64,000 nucleotides of DNA from Lunatimonas salinarum (GCF_017811155.1 NZ_JACVCV010000002.1:372001-436000), one strand, 5' to 3'; shown: positions 28,140 to 37,526, numbered from the stretch's first letter. The notes: generated by a model from the sequence alone, not told the origin. Program-made: numbers and translations.

Positions 28140-29615
28140 ATGAAATTCAATCTCTCGCTGTTGTTGGCGCTTGTATCGCTTTTTTCTTGTAAAGAAGATC
28201 CGCCTCAAAAAATGAATGTGTTATTCATCGCCGTAGATGACCTGCGGCCGGAAATTGGGGCATACGGGAATACTTATATTCAAACTCCCCACTTGGATCG
28301 ATTGGCGGCAACAGGAACCTTGTTTGAAAACCACTTCGTACAAGTACCCACTTGTGGAGCTTCCCGCTGCAGTATCCTTACCGGACTACTTCCCAAAACC
28401 TCCCAACATTTGAGTAATGCGGCATTAGAAAAGCTCATCTCAGACCAACCCGAAGGTGCCGTCCCAGAGAGTTTGGTCCACCATTTTCGGCGAAACGGGT
28501 ATCACACCGTGGGTATCGGTAAGATTAGCCACTCGGTGGATGGATTGCTGTATGGTTACCGGGAGTCGCCCGAGGGAGCCAAACCGGAAATGCCCCATAG
28601 CTGGGATGAGTTTTTGTTTGACCCCGACAAATGGGGTACTGGCTGGAATGCCTTTTTTGGCTATGCGGATGGATCCAACCGCCAACAAATGGAAGGACAG
28701 GTGCCCCCTTACGAAATGGCAGATGTCGATGACCGTGGGTATCCCGATGGGATCATGGCCGATATCGCCACTGAAAAGCTAAGAGAACTAAGCAATCAGG
28801 CTGGCCCTTTTTTCTTGGGGGTGGGCTTTTTTAAGCCCCATCTCCCATTCACTGCGCCAAAGAAATACTGGGATTTGTATCAGCGGGACCGTATCCCCTT
28901 GTCCCCCTTTAAGGATTTGCCAAAAAACGTACATCTTGCGAGCCTTCAACGGATGGGGGAATTTAATCAGTATAAACTAGGGGATGAGCAGGCCAGTTTA
29001 GAAGCAGGAATTTCCGACGATTATGCGCGTAAACTGATTCATGCCTATTATGCATCCGTCAGTTATGTGGATGCCCAAATCGGCAAGGTGTTGGATGAGC
29101 TGGATCGGCTAGGCTTGGCGGAGAATACGTTGGTTGTGGTTTGGGGGGATCACGGCTGGCATCTAGGGGATCATCGGGTTTGGGGAAAACATACTGTCTT
29201 TGACGTTGCCTTACGTAGCACGTTGATTATTCGGCATCCGGGTTCCAAACCAAGGAGGGTTGGCTTGGATCAAGTGGTTAGCTCCGTGGATGTCTACCCC
29301 ACCCTGACTGACCTATGTGGATTGTCGGTGGATTTTCCATTAGATGGGCAGTCTTTAGGCACATTAATCCAAGAGGGCGAAGACCTGAACAGGAAAAATC
29401 GATCGTTTAGTTATTTCAATAAAGGCATCAGCATGCGGACAGACCGGTACCGGCTTACACGCTATTTTAGGGAACAGCAGCCGGACGTGGAGCTGTATGA
29501 TCATTTGGAAGATCCCTACGAATCAATTAACATCGCTCAACAAAGGCCCGATTTGGTCGAGAAGCTACTACTTGAATGGGAAGCGGGCGATACTGGTCTA
29601 TATTCTCCTCAGTAA
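28140..29615 (+). CDS. Sulfatase lipoprotein, iduronate-2-sulfatase-like
   Basis: A 491-residue S1-type sulfatase. Cys72 lies in CGASRCSILTG, the site converted to formylglycine; the third position is Ala instead of the usual Pro, as in many iduronate-sulfatase-like proteins. Metal-binding residues are in AVDDLRPEIGAYG and VVWGDHGWHLGDH. The signal peptide ends in SLFSC followed by KEDPP; this acidic stretch after the Cys resembles the surface-export signal of Bacteroidota lipoproteins, so the enzyme may face outward. It removes sulfate from a sugar, exact substrate unknown. It is followed by a second sulfatase after 12 bases. Confidence 0.88.
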   Translation: MKFNLSLLLALVSLFSCKEDPPQKMNVLFIAVDDLRPEIGAYGNTYIQTPHLDRLAATGTLFENHFVQVPTCGASRCSILTGLLPKTSQHLSNAALEKLISDQPEGAVPESLVHHFRRNGYHTVGIGKISHSVDGLLYGYRESPEGAKPEMPHSWDEFLFDPDKWGTGWNAFFGYADGSNRQQMEGQVPPYEMADVDDRGYPDGIMADIATEKLRELSNQAGPFFLGVGFFKPHLPFTAPKKYWDLYQRDRIPLSPFKDLPKNVHLASLQRMGEFNQYKLGDEQASLEAGISDDYARKLIHAYYASVSYVDAQIGKVLDELDRLGLAENTLVVVWGDHGWHLGDHRVWGKHTVFDVALRSTLIIRHPGSKPRRVGLDQVVSSVDVYPTLTDLCGLSVDFPLDGQSLGTLIQEGEDLNRKNRSFSYFNKGISMRTDRYRLTRYFREQQPDVELYDHLEDPYESINIAQQRPDLVEKLLLEWEAGDTGLYSPQ

Positions 29616-29627
29616 CAGTCGATACGT

Positions 29628-31097
29628 ATGAAAAGCCCTCTATTGATTACATTCCTATTGATCGCAGCGCTTGTTGCGGCCTGTAATAAGCCGGAAGTTG
29701 CCTTGAAACCTACCAATATTATTTACATCCTTGCCGACGACCTAGGCTATGGAGATGTGGGGGTGTATGGGCAGGAAAAATTTTACACGCCAAACCTAGA
29801 CCGATTGGCAAAAGAAGGGATGCTATTTACCCAGCACTATGCAGGTACCACGGTGTGTGCCCCCTCAAGGTCTGCTCTTATGACAGGCTTGCATACCGGC
29901 CATACCCAGGTGCGTGGAAATCGCGGTATGAACGGAGGTCAGTTTCCCTTGCCGAAGGATGCGATGACCATTCCTAAAATGCTGAAAAAAGCAGGTTATG
30001 TAACCGGCGCATTTGGAAAGTGGGGATTGGGATACCCTGGAAGCACAGGCGACCCCTTAAAGCAAGGCTTTGATACTTTTTTTGGTTACAACAGCCAAAC
30101 CGTCGCCCACAATTATTACCCTTGGGAACTGAATCACGATGAGCAGCTTGTGCAGCTTCCAGAAAACGAAGGGGTTGCCCAAGGATTGTATGCACCCAAT
30201 TTAATTCACGAAAAAACCTTGGATTTTATTCGCACCCACAAGGACACCGCCTTTTTTCTCTATGTGCCTTCTGTAATTCCCCATGCGGAGCTTTTTGCAC
30301 CGGAGGAGTATATGATGCGGTTTTTAGAAAAAGATTCGCCAGAAAGTGCGCTAGGGTATAAAAGCAAATTTGAGCCTGAAAGACCCTTCGAAGGTATTGA
30401 CGATTTAGAAAATCCCCGGTTTAAAGTAGGGGGGTATGGCTCTCAACCCCAGCCACGGGCGGCCTTTGCGGCGATGGTTACCCTACTCGATGATCAGGTA
30501 GGTGAAATAATGGACCTCCTAGACGAATTGGGAATAGCGGATAATACGTTGATTATTTTCACTTCTGATAACGGCCCACACAGAGAGGGCGGTGCCGATC
30601 CGGACTTCTTTAACAGCAATGGCCCATTTCAAGGATATAAGCGCGATCTATTCGAAGGCGGGATCCGGGTGCCTATGTTGGCACGATGGCCGGCTGTGGT
30701 GGCGGCAGGTTCACGAAGTGACCATCCCTCGGCATTTTGGGATGTTTTTCCTACCCTGGCAGAAATTGCCGGAGTACAGGTTCCTGACTCGTTGGATGGG
30801 CTATCCTTTGTACCGACGCTTCGGGGAGCGGAACAGCCCTCCCATAAGTTCCTCTATTGGGAATTTCACGAGCAGGGAGGTAAGCAGGCAATCCGTCAGG
30901 GAGATTGGAAAGCAATCCGTCTGAATGCTAAAACGGATAGTACATCAGTGCGACTGTATAACCTGGCAAATGACCCCGGGGAAACCGAAAACTTGGTAGC
31001 AACGAATGAAGAAATTGTCCAGAGACTTATCCAACTGATGGACCAAGCTAGAGACGAGGATCCCGAGTGGCCTTTCCTCCCAAACAATGCGCCTTAG
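29628..31097 (+). CDS. Sulfatase lipoprotein, arylsulfatase type
   Basis: A 489-residue S1-type sulfatase with Cys77 in the canonical CAPSRSALMTG motif. Metal ligands are in ILADDLGYGDVGVYG and FTSDNGPHREGG. The lipoprotein signal ends LVAAC. It lies 12 bases after the other sulfatase gene and is surely co-transcribed. The two proteins belong to different sulfatase groups, which suggests removal of sulfate from two positions of one glycan. Confidence 0.9.
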   Translation: MKSPLLITFLLIAALVAACNKPEVALKPTNIIYILADDLGYGDVGVYGQEKFYTPNLDRLAKEGMLFTQHYAGTTVCAPSRSALMTGLHTGHTQVRGNRGMNGGQFPLPKDAMTIPKMLKKAGYVTGAFGKWGLGYPGSTGDPLKQGFDTFFGYNSQTVAHNYYPWELNHDEQLVQLPENEGVAQGLYAPNLIHEKTLDFIRTHKDTAFFLYVPSVIPHAELFAPEEYMMRFLEKDSPESALGYKSKFEPERPFEGIDDLENPRFKVGGYGSQPQPRAAFAAMVTLLDDQVGEIMDLLDELGIADNTLIIFTSDNGPHREGGADPDFFNSNGPFQGYKRDLFEGGIRVPMLARWPAVVAAGSRSDHPSAFWDVFPTLAEIAGVQVPDSLDGLSFVPTLRGAEQPSHKFLYWEFHEQGGKQAIRQGDWKAIRLNAKTDSTSVRLYNLANDPGETENLVATNEEIVQRLIQLMDQARDEDPEWPFLPNNAP

Positions 31098-31169
31098 TAT
31101 CTTTTATGAAAGACATTGCAAAGGAATGACCTCGTACCACTGCTTCAAAATCAAACAGGTTGTACGTAA

Positions 31170-31295
31170 ATGTTGAATAAGACGATAAGTGAAGTTATGC
31201 TCGACCGGGAAGGTTTCCTGCATTGGATCCGGGATGTAAGAGAGATCTATATTCGTGGAATTAACGAAAATTCCCGACACCTGTACACTAAGTAA
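31170..31295 (+). CDS. Possible 41-residue protein
   Basis: A short frame MLNKTISEV...NSRHLYTK in the 283-base gap between the sulfatase and the PQQ dehydrogenase genes. The composition resembles coding sequence and the peptide could form two helices. No family is recognised and no ribosome binding site is seen. It may be a chance frame or a fragment. Confidence 0.22.
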   Translation: MLNKTISEVMLDREGFLHWIRDVREIYIRGINENSRHLYTK

Positions 31296-31380
31296 TACCT
31301 ATCCGAATTTTTACTAACTTATGGACGTGGAAAAACAGGAAAGATCAATTCTGATCGTGTACTAATAAAAAAACTGTATC

Positions 31381-33495
31381 GTGCGAAAATTTTCCCTAAT
31401 ACTTACCCGAACGATTAGCATAGCATGGCTGCTTAGCGCTTGTCAACAGGAGGCCAGTCGAAGCTACGACAAATGGGAAACCTACAGAGGTTCCAAGGAG
31501 GCTGCCCAATATTCCGGGCTTAGCCAAATCACCCGTGAAAACGTGCATCTATTAGAACCTGCGTGGGAGTTTCATACCGGGGACAATGGGCCACGGACAC
31601 CAATGGAGTGCAACCCCATCGTGGTGGGCAACACCATGTATGTGACCTCACCGAAGCTGGATCTTATTGCTTTGCACGCGGGCAGCGGGGAGCAGCTTTG
31701 GAGGTTTTCCTCTTCGTCTTTTAACGAAGGTTCTGGTGTAAACCGAGGAGTCACCTATTTCGATGACGGTGCCGATGGAAGGATTTTCATGCCTGCAGGA
31801 CCTTATCTATTTGCTGTAAACGCAAAAAACGGCGCATTGGTAGCCGAATTTGGGCAGAAAGGAAAAATCGACTTGCGGGAAAATCTCGGGACAGATCCCG
31901 CCAAGTTATCTATCTCGCTATCAACTCCAGGAATCCTATTTGGTGAACTACTCATTATTGGATCAGCCACCGGGGAGGGCTATAATGCCTCACCAGGCCA
32001 CGTCCGGGCCTATCATGCCCGAACAGGTGAACTGGCCTGGATTTTTCATACCATTCCTCAAGAAGGAGACTTCGGGCACGATACCTGGGAATGGATGGAA
32101 GGTGAGAACTACGGAGGCACCAATAACTGGGGAGGCATGAGCTTGGACGAGGAAAAAGGATGGGTTTTTGTTGCTACTGGTTCACCTACCTATGACTTTT
32201 ATGGCGGCAACCGCTTGGGCGAGAATCTTTTTGGAAACTGTGTAATCGCATTGGATGCGCGTACGGGGGAGCGGCAATGGCATTATCAGGCAGTTACCCA
32301 TGACGTGTGGGACTTCGATCTGCCCTGTGCGCCTACTCTAGTGACTATCCCGGTGGAAGGCAAACAGGTTAAGGCGTTGGTGCAGCCCACCAAAATGGGT
32401 GAGCTGATATTATTGGATAGGTATTCGGGAAAGCCTCTGTTACAAGTGGAGGAACGTCCGGTACCCGCTTCCTATGTTCCCGGAGAACGTACGCATCCAA
32501 CCCAAAAGTTTAACCAGGGAATCCGATTGGTACCTCAGGGGATGGACAGTACCTACTTGACGGATATTTCGGAAGAAGCCAACGCCTATGCCCGAAACGA
32601 AATAAAAAAATACCGAAATGAAGGAATGTATACCCCTCCGAGCATAGAAGGCACGCTGACGATGCCCGCCACAAGGGGTGGGTCCCTTTGGGGTGGTATT
32701 TCCTACGACCCGGTACATAATCGAATTTATGCCAACGTCAACGAGTTGGCCATGATTTTGCAGCTGAAGGCTGTGGCCCCGACAAGTGAAAGCAATGACG
32801 AGGTGGTTTCGGGCTACCATACCTATATGTTGAATTGCTCCAACTGCCACGGTGCTGACCGAAAGGGACTAGCAGAAGCATATCCTTCGTTGCTGGGCGT
32901 GGAAGGACGGCATAGTAAGGAAGAAATCCGACGTATTATCCGCGGTGGCAAAGGGGTGATGCCTGCATTTACCCAGTTTGACAACCGGCAGTTGGACTCG
33001 TTGGTCTCCTTTGTGATCGATGGCAAAATCCCTCCCGGAAAGGCAACCGAACAGGCCGCTGTGGTGGATAAATACGTAATGGCGGGTTTCCGTTTGTTTC
33101 TGGATGAAGAGGGCTTTCCTGCCTCGAAGCCGCCCTGGGGCAGTTTGAATGCCATAGATCTGAACACACTGAAAGTGGATTGGAAGGTTCCATTAGGTGA
33201 CTATCCGGCACTCGTGGAGCGGGGCATCACGGGTAAGGGTACCCAAAACTTTGGCGGCTGTGTAGCCACGGCAGGGGGATTAGTCTTTGTGGGAGGATCA
33301 GCTGACGAGATGTTCAGGGCCTTCGATACGGCTACTGGAGAGGTGCTTTGGAGTTACAAGTTACCGGCCGGTGGCTATGCGGTTCCCGCTATTTACGAGG
33401 TGGACGGAAGGCAATTTGTGGTGATCGCGGCGGGTGGAGCCAATAGGATTGGAACACCCAGTGGGGACAGCTTTGTGGCATTTGCGCTACCTTAA
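31381..33495 (+). CDS. PQQ-dependent dehydrogenase lipoprotein with inserted cytochrome c domain
   Basis: A 704-residue protein starting at GTG, with a lipoprotein signal (LLSAC). It has the beta-propeller of quinoprotein alcohol/glucose dehydrogenases, with repeated tryptophan motifs such as DARTGERQWHYQ and DTATGEVLWSYK. A cytochrome c domain with heme site Cys486-x-x-Cys489-His490 lies inside the propeller sequence (about 475-560), before the last blades. It would oxidise a sugar or alcohol in the periplasm and pass electrons through PQQ and heme to the respiratory chain. PQQ synthesis genes are not in the window. Neighbouring sulfatases suggest a sugar substrate. Confidence 0.88.
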   Translation: MRKFSLILTRTISIAWLLSACQQEASRSYDKWETYRGSKEAAQYSGLSQITRENVHLLEPAWEFHTGDNGPRTPMECNPIVVGNTMYVTSPKLDLIALHAGSGEQLWRFSSSSFNEGSGVNRGVTYFDDGADGRIFMPAGPYLFAVNAKNGALVAEFGQKGKIDLRENLGTDPAKLSISLSTPGILFGELLIIGSATGEGYNASPGHVRAYHARTGELAWIFHTIPQEGDFGHDTWEWMEGENYGGTNNWGGMSLDEEKGWVFVATGSPTYDFYGGNRLGENLFGNCVIALDARTGERQWHYQAVTHDVWDFDLPCAPTLVTIPVEGKQVKALVQPTKMGELILLDRYSGKPLLQVEERPVPASYVPGERTHPTQKFNQGIRLVPQGMDSTYLTDISEEANAYARNEIKKYRNEGMYTPPSIEGTLTMPATRGGSLWGGISYDPVHNRIYANVNELAMILQLKAVAPTSESNDEVVSGYHTYMLNCSNCHGADRKGLAEAYPSLLGVEGRHSKEEIRRIIRGGKGVMPAFTQFDNRQLDSLVSFVIDGKIPPGKATEQAAVVDKYVMAGFRLFLDEEGFPASKPPWGSLNAIDLNTLKVDWKVPLGDYPALVERGITGKGTQNFGGCVATAGGLVFVGGSADEMFRAFDTATGEVLWSYKLPAGGYAVPAIYEVDGRQFVVIAAGGANRIGTPSGDSFVAFALP

Positions 33496-33588
33496 GCACA
33501 CACGGACAAGAATCCCGAATATGCGTGGATTTCGTAGCCTATTTTGGGGATGTGGATAATTATTTCGTGCCTCTACAAATGCAACCAA

Positions 33589-34149
33589 ATGAAAAAAGCA
33601 ACAATCTGGCAAGAAGAAATCAATCAGCTAAAGGAAATCATCCAACAAACTCCCTTGGCGCACAGCGTTAAATGGGGAATGGATGTCTATACCCTTGAGG
33701 GAAAAAACATCGTAGGAATATCCGGATTCAAATCCTATTTTGGGCTTTGGTTCTACAATGGGGTGTTTCTTTCCGATCCCAAGGGCGTACTGGTCAGCGC
33801 CCAAGAAGGCAAAACCAAAGCCATGCGGCAATGGAGGTTTCAGTCAGCCGAAGAGATCGATGAAGCAGGTATTATGGACTATCTCCAAGAAGCGATCCAA
33901 TTGGAAAATGAAGGAAAGCGCTGGACGCCAGAGAAATCGGATAGCCTAGAGATCCCACAGGTGCTAGCGACGGCACTGGAACAGGATGCGGTACTTCTGG
34001 AAAATTTCGAAAGCCTCAGCCCCTACAAACGCAAGGAGTACGTTGGATACATAAGCTCCCCCAAGCAAGAAAAGACACGGACAACCCGACTAGAGAAATG
34101 CCTCCCACTAATCCTTGATGGAAAAGGACTAAATGATCAATATAAGTAA
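33589..34149 (+). CDS. DUF1801/YdeI-like protein
   Basis: A 186-residue cytosolic protein. The first part (about 1-110) has the DUF1801 pattern, with KWGMDVYTLEGKNIVGISGFKSYFGLWFYNG; the C-terminal part (LEQDAVLLENFESLSPYKRKEYVGYISSPKQEKTRTTRLEK) is the bacteriocin-protection/OmdA-like helical domain found in YdeI proteins. Their biochemical role is not known. The ATG at 33589 is chosen because the conserved region starts there; an upstream ATG at 33550 would add unrelated residues. Confidence 0.75.
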   Translation: MKKATIWQEEINQLKEIIQQTPLAHSVKWGMDVYTLEGKNIVGISGFKSYFGLWFYNGVFLSDPKGVLVSAQEGKTKAMRQWRFQSAEEIDEAGIMDYLQEAIQLENEGKRWTPEKSDSLEIPQVLATALEQDAVLLENFESLSPYKRKEYVGYISSPKQEKTRTTRLEKCLPLILDGKGLNDQYK

Positions 34150-34329
34150 CCTATCATCGCCATACAAAAATGCCCCGCAACCTAAAAAAAACGCCCTGGT
34201 TTGTAATGATCGAAAGAACAGGATAAAGCGCATTAGGGGATAACCAATTGATTATAAATGCGACGAAGCAGCATACTTTCGGGAAATCGTTGCTGTGCGA
34301 TGACCTGCTTTACAATTTTTGATTCGATT

Positions 34330-34614
34330 CTATCGCTTTAAGACATCTCCCATTTCGGGATTTTGCGCAAACACTGTCCTGGCAAAAGGGCACAGCGGTA
34401 TTACCTGAAGGCCATTTTTCCGGGCCCAAGCGACTGCTGCCCATACTAATTTCTTTCCTGCACCTGTACCTCGCAATGCATCAGCTACCTCGGTGTGATC
34501 AATGATTATCAGCGATTCTCCTGCCTTGCTGTAAGTCATTTCTCCTAGGATCTGCTGATCTTGCTCTATGAAAAAACTCCCTTTGTTGTTGCTTTCTTGA
34601 TGTTGGATATCCAT
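34330..34614 (-). CDS. Small GNAT-like N-acetyltransferase (YjdJ/YidJ type)
   Basis: A 94-residue protein with the compact GNAT fold of the Gtn/YidJ group: strands IEQDQQILGEMTYS and SLIIIDHTEV, then the acetyl-CoA loop LRGTGAGKKLVWAAVAWARKNG and the motif PLCPFARTVFAQNPE. These very small proteins bind acetyl-CoA; their acceptor is unknown. It is encoded alone on the minus strand. Confidence 0.85.
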   Translation of the reverse strand: MDIQHQESNNKGSFFIEQDQQILGEMTYSKAGESLIIIDHTEVADALRGTGAGKKLVWAAVAWARKNGLQVIPLCPFARTVFAQNPEMGDVLKR

Positions 34615-34635
34615 TTTTAGGGCATATAAATGTGA

Positions 34636-34719
34636 TTAAAAAGCCTTTGGAATGCCTTCTTGCTTCACTTCCGGATGCTTTTCTACCTGAAATTTTTCAA
34701 TCCAAGTCTTTCTAACCAT
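34636..34719 (-). pseudogene. 27-codon fragment, possibly the start of an MGMT-like gene
   Basis: The frame MVRKTWIEKFQVEKHPEVKQ ends after GIPKAF. Its beginning resembles the N-terminus of small MGMT-family proteins (KTWxEKxxxxKxPxVK), where the chain would go on for 80 or more residues. Here it stops, 21 bases before the GNAT gene on the same strand. It may be the remnant of a deletion or a chance frame. Confidence 0.25.
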
Positions 34720-34885
34720 GATTTCTTTCCATATACTCTTTAGGCAAACTACATATGTTCATCAAACAAATAATCCGACCACAAAGATTCAATCCAACGT
34801 TCTCCTCACCTTTTTTTCGCTGCGCTTATTTAATAATGATTTCATCTTGTAACTTAGCGGCATCAACCAATATTCACTTCATACA

Positions 34886-36154
34886 ATGAAAAACCAACAA
34901 CCACTAACAACCATCTGGGGGAAAACCTTGGCCACCGGACTGCTGATATCAGGAGCCGCCGTCAGCTTTTCCTGTGAAAAAGAGCCTGACCTAATGGCAA
35001 TCGCTGACAGCATCCATAGCCGGGTACTGAAAATCGACACTCACGCCGATACGCCACTTCAGATGGCCCGTCCGGGATTTGACCTGCGGGAAGAGCATGA
35101 TCCCTGGAAAACCGGCTCTCAGGTAGACATCCCGCGCATGGAAAAGGGCGAATTAAACGGCTTGTTTATGGTGGCCTACTTGGGACAAGGCCCTCGGGAC
35201 AGCGCTTCCCACGTGGCTGCGGACGAAAAGATGACCGGATATTTCGAGCTAATCCACCAAGCAGTCGCAGACAACGGGGATAAACTGGCGATTGCCCACG
35301 ATCCGAAGGACTTCAAAACCATCGCGGAGGCAGGCAAAATGGCCATTTTTATCGGTATGGAAAACGGGTACCCCTTGGGGACCGACATCACCAAAGTCCG
35401 CAAGTTTTACGACATGGGCGCACGATATATCACCCTAAGTCACAGTGCCAATAATGAAATCTGTGATTCTTCCACCGACCCCAACGGTCCCGAACACGGC
35501 GGGCTAAGTGAATTTGGAGAGGAAGTAGTCAAAGAAATGAACCGATTGGGTATGATGATCGATGTATCCCATATTTCCGATGAGGCTTTTTACGACGTGC
35601 TGGCAATCAGTACAGCACCCATCGTAGCTACCCATTCCTCTGCAAGGTCACTTTGTGACCACCCTCGTAACCTAACAGACGACATGATCGTGAAGCTTGC
35701 CAAAAACGGAGGCGTGGTGCAGGTAAATGCCCTGAGTGCCTACGTAAAAACCCCCGAGCCGAACCCTACACGCGATGCCGAGATGGAGGCCCTACGGGAG
35801 GCATTCGGCCCCATGCAGGAACTAAGTGACGAACGCCGGAACGAGTACCGGGCGGAAATGATGAAGATCCGTGAAAAATACAAAGCCGATCTGGCCACCG
35901 TATCCGACTACGTAGATCACATTGATCATATTGTTAACTTGGTGGGCATCGAACACGTGGGCATCGGCATGGACTTGGACGGTGGTGGCGGACTTGCCGA
36001 CTGCTATGATATCAGCGAGATAAAAAACATCACCATTGAGCTGGTAAAGCGTGGCTACTCCGAGAAAGACATTGAAAAAATCTGGAGCGGAAATTTTATG
36101 CGCGTATTCGAAGAAATCATGCAGTCAGGTACTACTTCCGTACGACCGCTCTGA
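34886..36154 (+). CDS. Membrane dipeptidase, peptidase family M19
   Basis: A 422-residue protein with a lipoprotein-like signal (GAAVSFSC, Cys30). The M19 pattern is clear: KIDTHADTPLQM (zinc ligands HxD), FIGMENGYPLG, SHSANNEICDSS, DVSHISDEAFYD and the HSSARSLCDHPRNLTD motif, ending with GIGMDLDGGGGLADCYD. These zinc enzymes cleave dipeptides, including ones with a D-amino acid at the C-terminal side. It probably works in the periplasm in peptide use or cell wall turnover. It is a single gene followed by a terminator. Confidence 0.93.
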   Translation: MKNQQPLTTIWGKTLATGLLISGAAVSFSCEKEPDLMAIADSIHSRVLKIDTHADTPLQMARPGFDLREEHDPWKTGSQVDIPRMEKGELNGLFMVAYLGQGPRDSASHVAADEKMTGYFELIHQAVADNGDKLAIAHDPKDFKTIAEAGKMAIFIGMENGYPLGTDITKVRKFYDMGARYITLSHSANNEICDSSTDPNGPEHGGLSEFGEEVVKEMNRLGMMIDVSHISDEAFYDVLAISTAPIVATHSSARSLCDHPRNLTDDMIVKLAKNGGVVQVNALSAYVKTPEPNPTRDAEMEALREAFGPMQELSDERRNEYRAEMMKIREKYKADLATVSDYVDHIDHIVNLVGIEHVGIGMDLDGGGGLADCYDISEIKNITIELVKRGYSEKDIEKIWSGNFMRVFEEIMQSGTTSVRPL

Positions 36155-36176
36155 TCAACCCGAATGTAAATTCAAC

Positions 36177-36212
36177 AAAGCCTTCCTCTTTTGCTAGGGG
36201 AAGGCTTTTTTA
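36177..36212 (+). terminator. Terminator after the M19 dipeptidase
   Basis: AAAGCCTTCC pairs with GGAAGGCTTT across a short loop, followed by a run of T. It starts 23 bases after the stop codon. Confidence 0.75.
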
Positions 36213-36216
36213 TAGA

Positions 36217-36466
36217 TTATTTAGACAACGCTCCATGATCCATTATATGAACTTGGCGTCCAGTAAATCCTTCAGCATGAACTACGTAGCAATTAACCGA
36301 ACCTTCAAACGCCAAACCTTCTAGCATTCCCTTTGATGCCGTCAATAAACGGGAATAACGGAATATCCATTCCGAACCAAAACATGCTCACATGTACCCC
36401 TCTCTCGCCGGTGCCTTCTATATGGGGCTAGGTTAGCATTTGCCAAAATATTTCCCCTCGCTTGTA
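36217..36466 (-). pseudogene. Decayed gene remnant, minus strand
   Basis: Read on the minus strand, one frame gives KRGEIFWQMLT, a stop (near 36432), then HIEGTGERGVHVSMFWFGMD and IPLFPFIDGIKG. A second frame continues with MLEGLAFEGSVNCYVVHAEG and FTGRQVHIMDHGALSK before the stop at 36217. Removing one G from the GGG near 36340 joins the two frames smoothly. This looks like the C-terminal end of a former gene with one stop and one frameshift. The protein family is not recognised. It lies between the M19 dipeptidase and the glycosyltransferase operon, a 373-base gap that holds no intact gene. Confidence 0.4.
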
Positions 36467-36527
36467 GCGTTTGCGGTGCAGGCTACGTCTCGGGAGAAAC
36501 CAACTTTATTTGCTAACCCATTTTGTG

Positions 36528-37511
36528 ATGAAGAAGTCCATTTCTGTCATTATCCCGAACTTTAACGGGAAAGCCCTGCTGGAAGAATACCTGCCATTTA
36601 CCATAAATGCCCTGGAAGTTGCCGACACCCCTTACGAAATCATCGTAGTAGACGACGCCTCCACCGACAACTCCGTGGATTTTCTCCGCGCCCGGTATCC
36701 CTGGATAATCGTGTTACAAAATGAAAAAAATAGCGGTTTTTCCCATTCCTGCAACCAAGGCCTGCATGCTGCACGACACAAACTGGTGTTTTTCCTCAAC
36801 TCGGATGTCAAGCTTACGCCCGACTATTTCATGCATCAGTGGAAGTACTTCGAGCACGGGGACACATTTGGAGTAATGGGTAAAATCTTGGAAATGGACT
36901 CCCAAAAAATTGAGGTAGCTGCCCGTTCCCTTAAAAACGTGGGCTTAAAATTTAAGACCAACAAGCTTTTTTATCAGCGGGACGAAAATGGCCAAACGCC
37001 TACCGCCTTTCTATCGGGGGCAAATGCCCTGATCGACGCCAAAAAGATGCGCACACTGGGCGGCTTCGACGAGATCTTCTCACCCTACTACAGCGAAGAC
37101 TTGGATTTGGGCTTACGTGCCTGGCGACTGGGATGGATGTGCTATTACGAGCACCAATCCACCTGCTACCACCGAGGCTCCTTTACCACCAAGACCCAAT
37201 GCCTCAAAAAACAAGTAAAGCAGATCTATTTCCGAAACCGGTTTATGGTTCACGCCATCCACTTAGAAACCCATATGCTGCCATTTTGGTTTGTACAAGT
37301 GCTGCTTCTGGAATTGCTCCCGAAACTGCTGATGGGACAGTTTTGGTACCTCAAAAGCTACATGTCCTTTATCGGCCGATTGGAAGCCATCTACTCCTCC
37401 AAGGAAAAATTTAGTCATTTGATGAAGGCCCATAACCGCCAAATGTCTATTTTTGACCTTCAAAAACAAGTAAAAAAGACCCTGCCGAAGAAAAAACTGG
37501 TATGGTTGTAA
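36528..37511 (+). CDS. Glycosyltransferase family 2
   Basis: A 327-residue GT-A enzyme. The N-terminus has the GT2 start SISVIIPNFNGKALLEEYLP, then VVDDASTDNS (nucleotide-binding aspartates), FFLNSDVKLTPDY as the DxD-like site, and FSPYYSEDLDLGLRAWRLG (ED motif for the acceptor side). A hydrophobic stretch near residue 250 suggests membrane association. It adds a sugar to a growing surface glycan. It is the first gene of a group with an ABC exporter (15 bases downstream) and a second GT2. The ATG at 36528 is chosen because the fold begins there. Confidence 0.92.
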   Translation: MKKSISVIIPNFNGKALLEEYLPFTINALEVADTPYEIIVVDDASTDNSVDFLRARYPWIIVLQNEKNSGFSHSCNQGLHAARHKLVFFLNSDVKLTPDYFMHQWKYFEHGDTFGVMGKILEMDSQKIEVAARSLKNVGLKFKTNKLFYQRDENGQTPTAFLSGANALIDAKKMRTLGGFDEIFSPYYSEDLDLGLRAWRLGWMCYYEHQSTCYHRGSFTTKTQCLKKQVKQIYFRNRFMVHAIHLETHMLPFWFVQVLLLELLPKLLMGQFWYLKSYMSFIGRLEAIYSSKEKFSHLMKAHNRQMSIFDLQKQVKKTLPKKKLVWL

Positions 37512-37526
37512 CCGCAGGTAGTTATC

